A stretch of DNA of 64,000 nucleotides from Jiangella muralis (GTDB lineage: Bacteria > Actinomycetota > Actinomycetes > Jiangellales > Jiangellaceae), in NCBI RefSeq assembly GCF_001270745.1, contig NZ_KQ434751.1, positions 517,539-581,538 on the forward strand, written 5' to 3'. The number at the start of each line of letters is the position of its first letter. The first letter of the stretch is position 1. A program made the position numbers and the translations under genes. Shown piece by piece: positions 35,300-42,570 of the stretch. The notes under the pieces are model-generated. The model was not told the origin of the DNA, made no database searches, and saw only the letters and a list, made by a program, of their open reading frames with translations.

Positions 35300-35305
35300 T
35301 ATGCT
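35300..35305 (+). promoter_or_regulatory. Possible -10 element of SDR operon
   Basis: TATGCT lies directly before the candidate LacI operator and 35 bp before the start codon of the SDR gene. No good -35 hexamer is visible at the usual distance, so this is tentative. Confidence 0.3.
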
Positions 35306-35321
35306 AATACAACGTTAAATC
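35306..35321. promoter_or_regulatory. Candidate LacI-type operator, copy 1
   Basis: AATACAACGTTAAATC is an imperfect dyad around a central CG, as in LacI-family operators. Its reverse complement GATTTAACGTTGTATT matches the site at 50235-50250 (GATTTAACGCTATATC) at 13 of 16 positions, all differences being transitions. It sits in the divergent promoter of the isomerase and SDR operons. Confidence 0.55.
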
Positions 35322-35340
35322 ACCCGACGTCAGGAGTCTC

Positions 35341-36069
35341 ATGTTCCGGCTCGACGGCAAGGTCGCGGTCATCACGGGAGGAGCCCGCGGCATCGGTGCC
35401 GGCGTCACCCACGCGCTGGCCGCGGCCGGTGCGCGAACGGCCGTGGTCGATCGCGACCCCGTCCGGGCCGGCTCCCCTCCTGGCCGGACCATGACCGTCC
35501 AGGCGGACGTCGCCGACGCCGCTCAGGTCGAGCACGCCTTCGCCGCGGTCCACGACGCCTGGGGCGCGGTGGACATCCTGATCAACAACGCCGGCGTCGC
35601 CGCGCGGGAACCGTTCGAGGACATCACGTCCGACAGCTGGGACGCCGTCTTCGCGGTCAACACGCGTGGCGCGTTCCTGTGCGCACAGACGGCGTTGAGG
35701 TACATGCGCCACCAGCGCGGCGGCCGCATCGTCCAGATCGCCTCGGTCACGGCCCACCAGGGCGCGCTCCTCGGGCACGCTCACTATGCCGCCAGCAAGA
35801 GCGCGCAGCTCGGGCTGACCAAGACGCTCAGCCGCGTGTGCGCACCATTCGGCGTCACCGCCAACGCCATCGCGCCCGGTGTGATCCGTACCGAGCTGTC
35901 CAGCGCCACACTGGGCCCCAGCACACTGGCGGAGCTCGGTGCCACCATTCCGCTCGGCCTCGGATCCGTCGACGACGTCGCGCATGCGGCCGTCTACCTG
36001 GCCAGCGACGAGGCCCGGTACGTCACCGGCATCACGCTCGACGTCAATGGCGGGCAGTACCTCCGCTGA
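35341..36069 (+). CDS. SDR-family oxidoreductase
   Basis: This 242-residue classical short-chain dehydrogenase has the glycine motif TGGARGIG (12-19), NNAG (82-85), catalytic S135, Y149 and K153 (YAASK), and the C-terminal PGVIRTEL and GGQYL segments typical of sugar and 3-ketoacyl-like SDRs. An AGGAG lies 7 nt upstream of the ATG. It leads a plus-strand operon with the alginate-lyase-like and acid-sugar dehydratase genes. In non-phosphorylative sugar pathways an SDR oxidises the 2-keto-3-deoxy acid produced by the dehydratase, which would fit here. Confidence 0.92.
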   Translation: MFRLDGKVAVITGGARGIGAGVTHALAAAGARTAVVDRDPVRAGSPPGRTMTVQADVADAAQVEHAFAAVHDAWGAVDILINNAGVAAREPFEDITSDSWDAVFAVNTRGAFLCAQTALRYMRHQRGGRIVQIASVTAHQGALLGHAHYAASKSAQLGLTKTLSRVCAPFGVTANAIAPGVIRTELSSATLGPSTLAELGATIPLGLGSVDDVAHAAVYLASDEARYVTGITLDVNGGQYLR

Positions 36070-36101
36070 CCTGCCCACTCCCCCGAACCGAGGTGATCTC
36101 C

Positions 36102-37217
36102 GTGCCGATACCCGCGAACGCCCAGTCCGGCCTCGACCTGCTGTTCTCCGAGGCCGAGACGCTCGCCCGCCAGCAGCCGGGCGCCGTCACGGACAAGCCG
36201 GCGCCGGCGTCCTCCGGTGACCCGCACGACTTCTCCACGATCGGCCGCTACTGCTGGCCCAACCCGGACACCCCCGACGGCATGCCCTGGATCCGCATCG
36301 ACTGCGAGGTGAACGACGCCTCCTACGGACCGCGGTACGACCTGACCCGGTACAAGGAGATGGTCGAAGCCGTCGTGCGGTTGTCGCTGGCGTACCGGCA
36401 CTTCGGCGGCGAGCGGTTCGCCGAGGGTGCCGCCGCCCGGCTGGACCGGTGGTTCCTGGATCCCGGGACCGCGATGAACCCGAACCTGAACCATGCCGCC
36501 GCACTGCCGGGCGTCCACGACGGCGTCTACTACGGGGTCATCCAGGGTGCCGTGATGACCCGCGTCCCGTACGCGGCCGGCCTGCTCGCCGGCAGCGCGC
36601 ACTGGCCCGCCGACGCCGACCGCCGGCTGCGCGACTGGTTCGGCCGCTACACGACGTGGCTGACCACCAGCCCGTTCGGCCGCGAGCAGGCCGAACGGGG
36701 CAAGAACAACAACACGATGGTCTGGTACCACGCGCAGCGAGCCGTGTTCGGTCACTACGCCGGGCAACCGTCCGCGGCGGCCGACGGCCTCCGCTCGATC
36801 GCGCACTGCCTCGACGGCCAGATCGAGCTGGACGGAAGCCTCCCGCGCGAGCTGTCACGACCGGACAGCCTGATCTACTCCGTCTACTGCCTCACCGGCG
36901 TGGCCAACGCCGCCGAGCTGGCGCCGCTGTACGGCATCGACCTGTGGGGCCACCGCACGCCGGACGGCGCGACGTTGCGCGGCTGCTTCGACTATCTCGA
37001 GCCGTACCTGGCCGGCCATCGTGAGTGGACCGCGCCGCAGCGCCATCTCGGCACGCCCGACCAGGCCATCTGGCTGTTCCGGATGGCGGCCCGGGCGTAC
37101 GGGCAGCCGTCGTACCGGCAGGTGGCCGAGCAGCTCGCCGGGAAACCGAGCGAGCCGGGCTCGTACCTGTTCGGGGAGCTCTACGACCCGTTCTTCCGGC
37201 CCTTCGACCAAGGATGA
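36102..37217 (+). CDS. Alginate-lyase-like (PL5-type) protein
   Basis: This is a 371-residue (alpha/alpha) toroid protein. The GTG at 36102 is preceded by GAGGTGA, which decided the start. The recognisable signature is KNNNTMVWYHAQRAVF, corresponding to the NNH-W-Y core of the Alginate_lyase family. It is followed by DGSLPRELSRPDSLIYSVYCL, which matches the family's GS-P-E--R--S--YS segment. In the first motif the third position is Asn rather than the usual His, so catalysis may be altered. No signal peptide is present, suggesting a cytoplasmic oligosaccharide lyase. It lies 32 nt after the SDR gene. Confidence 0.78.
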   Translation: MPIPANAQSGLDLLFSEAETLARQQPGAVTDKPAPASSGDPHDFSTIGRYCWPNPDTPDGMPWIRIDCEVNDASYGPRYDLTRYKEMVEAVVRLSLAYRHFGGERFAEGAAARLDRWFLDPGTAMNPNLNHAAALPGVHDGVYYGVIQGAVMTRVPYAAGLLAGSAHWPADADRRLRDWFGRYTTWLTTSPFGREQAERGKNNNTMVWYHAQRAVFGHYAGQPSAAADGLRSIAHCLDGQIELDGSLPRELSRPDSLIYSVYCLTGVANAAELAPLYGIDLWGHRTPDGATLRGCFDYLEPYLAGHREWTAPQRHLGTPDQAIWLFRMAARAYGQPSYRQVAEQLAGKPSEPGSYLFGELYDPFFRPFDQG

Positions 37218-37221
37218 ACCA

Positions 37222-38382
37222 GTGAAGATCACCGAGCTGCGCGTGCACGTCGTGGACGTCTACCGCACCAACCTGGTGCTCGTCGAGCTACAGGTGGACG
37301 ACGGCTCCGTAGGCGTGGGCGAGGCCACGCTGGAGTACAAGGAGCAGGCCGTCGTGGGCGCGTTGAACGACATCCGCGACGCCGTCGTCGGCAGCGACGC
37401 CCGCAACGTCACCCGGCTGCTGGAAGAGCTGTACCGGGGGTCCTACTGGCGCACCGGGCCGGTGCTCAACTCCGCGCTCAGCGCCATCGAGATGTGCCTC
37501 ATGGATCTGAACGCGCGCAGCCTGGACGTTCCGGTGCACCGCCTGCTGGGCGGGACGGTGCGCGACGGCGTTCAGGCCTACGCCAACGGCTGGTTCGCCG
37601 GTGCCCGCACGCCCGACGACTTCGCCCGGGCCGCGGTGGCCACCGTCGCGCGCGGCTTCCAGGGACTCAAGCTGGACCCGTTCGGCTCGGCCTACCTCAC
37701 CATCGACCATGCCGCTCTCGACCGCGCGGTCAGCGTCCTCGGCGCGGTCCGCGACGCCGTCGGCCCGTCGATCGACGTCCTGGTCGAGGCGCACGGCCGC
37801 TTCTCGCCGACCACGGCCGTCGCCATCGCGCGCGAGATCGCGCCGCTGCACATCTTCTGGTTCGAGGAACCGTGCCCGCCCGAGAACGTCGACGCGTTGC
37901 TCGAGGTGCGCCGGCGGTCCGAGGTCCCCATCGCCGCCGGAGAACGGATCTTCGACCGGCACGCCTTCAGCGAGATCCTGCGCCGTGGCGCCGTCGACTA
38001 CATCCAGCCCGACGTCAGCCACGTCGGCGGGCTGAGCGAGGTGCGCCGCATCGCGGACCTGGCCGCGATGCACTACGTGGCGATCGCGCCGCACAACCCG
38101 AGCGGTCCGGTCGCGACGGCCGCGACGATGCACCTGGCGGCGGCCCTGCCGAACTTCCGCTACCTCGAGATCATGGCCACCGACGTTCCCTGGCGTCGCA
38201 CGCTCACGGACGAGGAGCTGGTCTTCGATGGTGGGCAGATGCTGATCCCGACGCGGCCCGGGCTGGGTGTGACACTCAGGCCGGACGCCTTCGGCGCCCA
38301 CCCGTACGTGCCCCACCCGCTGCGTCACTACGACGACACACTGACCGACATCCGTCCGGTGGACGCGGTCCGCTACTTCTGA
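37222..38382 (+). CDS. Enolase-superfamily acid-sugar dehydratase (galactonate-dehydratase-like)
   Basis: This is a 386-residue mandelate-racemase-type enzyme starting at a GTG with AAGGA 8 nt upstream, four bases after the previous stop. Active-site elements are K150 (GLKLDPFG), metal/acid residues E189 and H191 (EAHGRF), E216 (FEEP), E241 (AAGERIF) and H291 (APHNPSGP). This KxD/ExH/HNPSGP pattern is that of acid-sugar dehydratases, which turn an aldonate into a 2-keto-3-deoxy acid. With the AKR and lactonase genes to its right it completes the oxidation-dehydration sequence. Its 3' end overlaps the convergent LacI gene by 10 bp. Confidence 0.87.
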   Translation: MKITELRVHVVDVYRTNLVLVELQVDDGSVGVGEATLEYKEQAVVGALNDIRDAVVGSDARNVTRLLEELYRGSYWRTGPVLNSALSAIEMCLMDLNARSLDVPVHRLLGGTVRDGVQAYANGWFAGARTPDDFARAAVATVARGFQGLKLDPFGSAYLTIDHAALDRAVSVLGAVRDAVGPSIDVLVEAHGRFSPTTAVAIAREIAPLHIFWFEEPCPPENVDALLEVRRRSEVPIAAGERIFDRHAFSEILRRGAVDYIQPDVSHVGGLSEVRRIADLAAMHYVAIAPHNPSGPVATAATMHLAAALPNFRYLEIMATDVPWRRTLTDEELVFDGGQMLIPTRPGLGVTLRPDAFGAHPYVPHPLRHYDDTLTDIRPVDAVRYF

Positions 38383-39413
38383 CCGGCCGGTGGCGCGGTG
38401 GAGTCGCGGCGGATGAGCGTCGGCGCGATGTCGGCCAGGACGGCGGAGCGCACGTGCTCGCCCTTGACGATCTCGCTCAGCGCCGCGACGCCGCGATGGC
38501 CCAGCTCGTACATGGGCATCCGCACCGTGGTCAGCCGTGGCCGGGCCATGCTGGCAGCCGCCGTGTCCAGGTAGCCGACGACGGACAGCTCGCCGGGAAC
38601 GGAGATTCCGGCGTCGTAGGCCGCGGCCAGAACTCCGGTGGCCGTGGTCACGTTGTTCACCACCAGTGCCGTCGGCGCGTCCTTCCGCCGATCCGCCACC
38701 CTGGGCGCCACCAGGGAGCTGAACGCCTCGTAGCCGTCCTCCGGCGCCTGCCCCGACATGATGGGCGGCCGCGGGGCGAGACCCCGCTCCTTCAACGCGG
38801 TGACGTAGCCCTCGTAGCGGATCCTGGTGAACTCGGCGGCGGGGATGGGGTCGAGCCCGCCGAGGAAGTCGATCTGCACGTGGCCGAGATCGATCAGGTG
38901 GCTGGTGGCCAGCCGGATGCCCGCGGCGTCGTCCAGCGCCAGCCAGGTGAAGTCGTGCAGGGACTCGTCGTCCAGGAACAGCACGGGCAGCCCGCGCTCG
39001 GCCATGTCGGCCAGAACCCGGGTGTCGAGCGACGAGGAGCGCCGCACGATGACGCCGTCGACCGTCCCGTGCGCGAGCAGATGCTCGAGCATCTGGCTCC
39101 CTGACGTGAGCCGGGCGGCATCGCCGAGCATGACGACGTAGCCGAGCTCCTGTGCCGCGTCGTAGATGCCGCGCAGCATCTCCGCCAACGCGGGGTTGTC
39201 GAGCTTGGGCACCACGACCGCGATGACGTTCGTACGCGAGGTCCGCAGGGAGCGCGCCGCGAGGTTGGGGACGTACCCGACCTCGTCGATGGCCGCGGCC
39301 ACGCGGCGGCGGGTGTCTTCGCTCATCCGGACGGTCTTGCTGCCGCGCAGGTACGCCGACACCACGGGCATGGATACGCCGGCCTTGTCAGCGACCTCTC
39401 TCAGCGTGGCCAC
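38373..39413 (-). CDS. LacI-family transcriptional regulator
   Basis: This 346-residue regulator has the N-terminal helix-turn-helix and hinge TLREVADKAGVSMPVVSAYL (residues ~3-25) with RRRVAAAIDEVGYVPNLAARSL. The C-terminal periplasmic-binding-protein fold (from NVIAVVVPKLDNPALAEML) binds a sugar. The start is a GTG with AAGGTG upstream. It probably controls the carbohydrate locus around it through the two matching operator-like sites at 35306 and 50235. The helix-turn-helix recognition residues are those of a standard LacI protein. Confidence 0.93.
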   Translation of the reverse strand: MATLREVADKAGVSMPVVSAYLRGSKTVRMSEDTRRRVAAAIDEVGYVPNLAARSLRTSRTNVIAVVVPKLDNPALAEMLRGIYDAAQELGYVVMLGDAARLTSGSQMLEHLLAHGTVDGVIVRRSSSLDTRVLADMAERGLPVLFLDDESLHDFTWLALDDAAGIRLATSHLIDLGHVQIDFLGGLDPIPAAEFTRIRYEGYVTALKERGLAPRPPIMSGQAPEDGYEAFSSLVAPRVADRRKDAPTALVVNNVTTATGVLAAAYDAGISVPGELSVVGYLDTAAASMARPRLTTVRMPMYELGHRGVAALSEIVKGEHVRSAVLADIAPTLIRRDSTAPPAGQK

Positions 39414-39415
39414 GA

Positions 39416-39433
39416 GATCACCTTACCGTGATC
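39416..39433. promoter_or_regulatory. GATCAC/GTGATC inverted repeat at the LacI ribosome site
   Basis: Perfect 6-bp arms (39416-39421 and 39428-39433) are separated by six bases and lie immediately upstream of the LacI start codon. In the transcript the AAGGTG ribosome site falls in the loop and one arm, so a hairpin could limit translation. It also overlaps the stop of the preceding gene. Confidence 0.3.
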
Positions 39434-40748
39434 ACCTTCTCGCAGCTCTGCTGCCATCCGCGACGGCGGCCGACCGTTCGGCCATGGATCGCAGCGACTC
39501 CGTGGCCCGCGCGTGGGCGGCGCGGACGCCGTCGAGCCGGCTCGAGGTCCGGCCGGTCCCGGCGAGTTCGTGCATGACCGCGTCGGCCGCGTCCGGGCCG
39601 ACCTCGACCGTCATGCTCTCCAGGCCGAGGTCGGCGAACATGGTCCCCTTGGCGGTCTCGGTCGGCAGCCGCAGGTACACCGCGGGCGTCCCCTGGCCGA
39701 TGGCGAGGATCGGTGAGTGACAGTCCATGCTCACGACGGCCCGGGCCCGTGCGTAGACGGCGCTCGCGTGGTGCACCTCCCAGTAGTCGGGCAGCCGCAC
39801 GACGCGCCGGCGGACATCCGCGGGTAGCCGGGGCATGATCTCGTCGCGGGCCAGGTCGACCGCGTGCCTCATCTCGGGACACACCAGGACCGACATCCCG
39901 GTGTCGCGCGCGATGCGCACGATCACGTCCACGACGGCCCGGAGGTCGGCGTCGAGGTGGGCGGCGTTGACGGCGTCCCGCAGGTGGTCCCGGCGCTCCG
40001 GCGGGTAGTTCCGCAGCAGGTGGTACGGCGCGTACCTCGTGCGCGGGACCACGCAGACGAACTCGCCGGCGCGCAGGCCGTGCCGCGCGAGGATGGCGTC
40101 GGCGGCACGGTCGTCGCGCAGGTCGAACGTGAAGGTGGCGTCGGCGCCCCACTCGAGCACGTCGCTGCCGACACCCTGCCCGCGTGCGTAGGCCAGCGAC
40201 AGCGAGTCGCGGCAGTACACGAAGGCGGCTCCCGACAGCAGCTCGGCCAGCCGTGGGTCCATGTACCCGGCCGGCAGCGCCCGCACCAGTGTCTCCAGCT
40301 CGCTCAGGGTGCCACCGACCCAGGGCCCCACGGCGTCGACCGAGACGCCGAAGTAGCCGTACGGGCGGTCGCTGCGCGCCCACGCGGTGAAGTCGTCGAC
40401 CACGACGACGTCCGCCGCGGAGCCGTGGACCAGCAGGTCCGCCGCGTCCCACGCCTGCTGCAGTTCCGGCGTCGAGGCGCGACCGTCGCCGTCGATGTCG
40501 CCGTCGACGATCGGCAGGCCGGGGAACGCCAGGTCCAGCATGGCCCGCTCGCGTCGCCCGAGCCGGCGCGGCCACAGCGTCACCTCGGCCGACGGGGCGA
40601 ACCGCTGCCAGGCGCGCACGGCCCCCGGAGAGTGCGCGACGTCGCCGATGTTCGCGGTCTGCCACGACGAGCGCAGCAGAATCCTGGACGCCGGCCCGGG
40701 CCGCGCCGGCCGGTCGGGATCGGCGCCCGACGGTGCGGTCACGGTCAC
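39432..40748 (-). CDS. Polysaccharide pyruvyl transferase family protein
   Basis: This 438-residue GT-B-like protein of the polysaccharide pyruvyltransferase family would normally add pyruvate ketals to exopolysaccharide or cell-wall sugars from phosphoenolpyruvate. Recognisable parts are WQTANIGDVAHSPGAVRAW at the N-terminus, FVYCRDSLSLAYAR, GADATFTFD, and the C-terminal SMDCHSPILAIGQGTPAVYL, a conserved family segment. The GTG start overlaps the stop of the amidohydrolase gene (GTGA), so it is co-translated with catabolic enzymes. That is an unusual neighbourhood for a pyruvyltransferase and suggests either a repurposed enzyme or pyruvylated substrate chemistry. Confidence 0.8.
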   Translation of the reverse strand: MTVTAPSGADPDRPARPGPASRILLRSSWQTANIGDVAHSPGAVRAWQRFAPSAEVTLWPRRLGRRERAMLDLAFPGLPIVDGDIDGDGRASTPELQQAWDAADLLVHGSAADVVVVDDFTAWARSDRPYGYFGVSVDAVGPWVGGTLSELETLVRALPAGYMDPRLAELLSGAAFVYCRDSLSLAYARGQGVGSDVLEWGADATFTFDLRDDRAADAILARHGLRAGEFVCVVPRTRYAPYHLLRNYPPERRDHLRDAVNAAHLDADLRAVVDVIVRIARDTGMSVLVCPEMRHAVDLARDEIMPRLPADVRRRVVRLPDYWEVHHASAVYARARAVVSMDCHSPILAIGQGTPAVYLRLPTETAKGTMFADLGLESMTVEVGPDAADAVMHELAGTGRTSSRLDGVRAAHARATESLRSMAERSAAVADGSRAARR

Positions 40749-41638
40749 GGCTCACTTCCTCTCGTCGGGGTGCCGCGATGCCGGTCGACGACCGCGGTTC
40801 CAGCTCCCTCGATGCGCAGGGTCCGGGCGGCGGTTCCGGCCCAGATCCGCCCGTCGTCCGGATCGGCCCCGATGCCGGCCAGGATCTGCCGGGTGCGCCG
40901 CATCACCTGCCCGTACGAGGCCTCGGGCGTCGACGCCGGCCAGTCGCTGCCGAACATCAGCCGGTCCGGCCCGAAGCACGTCAGCGCCCACGCGGCCACC
41001 GCCTCGGCGTCGCCGGAACCGTCGTCGGCCCGCATCGCCGCACCGGAGAGCTTCGCGGCCGCGCGCGGTGACTGCGCCACGGCGGCGATGCCGCGGCGCC
41101 ACCCGTCGCGGTCGCCGGCCGGTGGCGGCGACCCGAGGTGGTCGAGGACGACCGAGGCGTGCGGAACGCGGGACATCGCGGTGGCGACGCCGAGCAGCTG
41201 GTCGGGCCGCACCAGCAGGTGAGCGCTCAGGCCGTGGTCGGCCAAGGCCGCGAGTCCGGCCTGGACGGCCGGGCGGGTGCAGAAGTCCTCGTCCTGTCCG
41301 AGGCCGCTGACGCGGAAGCCGCGCAGGCGATCGCCGTCGTCGGCGGACCGGGCGCCCTCGATGCGCCGCACCAGCTCCGGCCACTCCTCGTCCACGCCGA
41401 GCCGGCAGGAGGCGACGACCGCGCCGGCCAGCGGGTCAGCGGCGACCGACCGGAGCAGCCAGGCTGTGCCGTCGGCGCTCGTCCCCGCCTGCACCAGGAC
41501 CACCCGGTCCGGCAGCGCGTCGCCGGCCTCCGACCGCAGGTCGGCCAGCGTGTACCGCTGGCGCAGCCGGGGGTACCGCCGCAGCCACGCCAACGGGAAC
41601 AGCCGGGCGTCCCAGACATGGGCGTGGGCGTCGATCAC
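40745..41638 (-). CDS. Amidohydrolase-2 family lactonase
   Basis: This is a 297-residue metal-dependent TIM barrel of the amidohydrolase-2 (COG3618-like) group, which includes L-fucono- and related sugar lactonases. The metal site starts with DAHAHVWD (H5, H7), continues with a conserved His in VVLDHLGSP, and ends with FGSDWPAS carrying the catalytic aspartate. The GTG start at 41638 overlaps the stop of the aldo/keto reductase gene. An AKR making a sugar lactone followed by a lactonase is a well-known order in non-phosphorylative fucose, rhamnose and galactose breakdown. Confidence 0.87.
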   Translation of the reverse strand: MIDAHAHVWDARLFPLAWLRRYPRLRQRYTLADLRSEAGDALPDRVVLVQAGTSADGTAWLLRSVAADPLAGAVVASCRLGVDEEWPELVRRIEGARSADDGDRLRGFRVSGLGQDEDFCTRPAVQAGLAALADHGLSAHLLVRPDQLLGVATAMSRVPHASVVLDHLGSPPPAGDRDGWRRGIAAVAQSPRAAAKLSGAAMRADDGSGDAEAVAAWALTCFGPDRLMFGSDWPASTPEASYGQVMRRTRQILAGIGADPDDGRIWAGTAARTLRIEGAGTAVVDRHRGTPTRGSEP

Positions 41639-42570
41639 CCGGTGCTCCGGGCCGGCACCAGCTCCGCACGGCTCAGCTCGTCCCACACGGCGTCGGGGAC
41701 GGCGACGCGGGCAGCCTCGGCCGCCTGCCGGACCTCGGCCGGCTCGCGTGCCCCCACCACCAGCTGGGTCACCCCCGCGTACCGCCACGGGAACCGGACG
41801 GCCGCGGCCCGCAGGCCGACGTCGTGACGGCGGCAGATCGCGTCGATCGCCGCGACCCGTTCCAGGACGCTCGCCGTGGCGGGTTCGTAGCGATAGGTAC
41901 TGGCCGGCCCCGGTGCGGCGAGCACACCGGTCGCGTACACACCGGCGACCCACACGTCGACGCCACGTTCCCTGGCCAAGGGCAGCAACGTGTCCGCCAG
42001 CCCTTGATCCAGGAGGTTCAGATGCCCCGCCACCATCACGCAGTCCAGCGGCACCTCGTCGAGGTAGGTGAGGAGCAGATCCCAGCGGTTCATGCCGCAC
42101 CCGATCGTGCGGGCCAGTCCCTGCTCCCGCATCTCCGTCAGCGCGCGGAACAGCCCACGCAGTGCCCGCGGCGGGTCGATCGGATCGTGCGCGTGCAGCA
42201 CGTCGACGTGGTCCACGCCGAGCCGGCGCAGGCTGCCCTCCAGCGAACGCCAGGCGCCGTCGTAGCTGTCGTCCAGGACACTGCGCCGGCCATCGGCCGC
42301 GGTGAACCGCTCGCCGGGTCCGGGCGGTGGCTCGATCGACCGCCCCACCTTCGTGGAGACCCGGTACCCGTCGCGGGGCACCCCGCGCAGGGCGTCGCCG
42401 ACCCGCCGCTCCGACACCCCCGCGCCGTAGTGCGGCGCGGTGTCCAGCAGCGTCATCCCCTCGGCCAGGGCGGCGTGGACGGTGCCGACCGCGGTCTGGT
42501 CGTCCACCTGCGCGACCCGGGCCAGCGGGGCACAGCCCAGCGCGAGGACGGGGGCATCGCCCGTGGTCAT
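41635..42570 (-). CDS. Aldo/keto reductase (sugar 1-dehydrogenase type)
   Basis: This 311-residue AKR has the catalytic tetrad: D43 (LLDTAPHYG), Y48, K74 (VSTKVGR) and H128 (LHAHD). The sequence around DTAPHYGAGVSERRVGDAL resembles L-fucose/D-threo-aldose 1-dehydrogenases, which oxidise aldoses to lactones. Its start overlaps the stop of the beta-helix protein gene by four bases, and its stop overlaps the lactonase start, so three genes are tightly coupled. The exact sugar is not determined, but a 6-deoxy or galacto-configured sugar is plausible. Confidence 0.87.
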   Translation of the reverse strand: MTTGDAPVLALGCAPLARVAQVDDQTAVGTVHAALAEGMTLLDTAPHYGAGVSERRVGDALRGVPRDGYRVSTKVGRSIEPPPGPGERFTAADGRRSVLDDSYDGAWRSLEGSLRRLGVDHVDVLHAHDPIDPPRALRGLFRALTEMREQGLARTIGCGMNRWDLLLTYLDEVPLDCVMVAGHLNLLDQGLADTLLPLARERGVDVWVAGVYATGVLAAPGPASTYRYEPATASVLERVAAIDAICRRHDVGLRAAAVRFPWRYAGVTQLVVGAREPAEVRQAAEAARVAVPDAVWDELSRAELVPARSTG

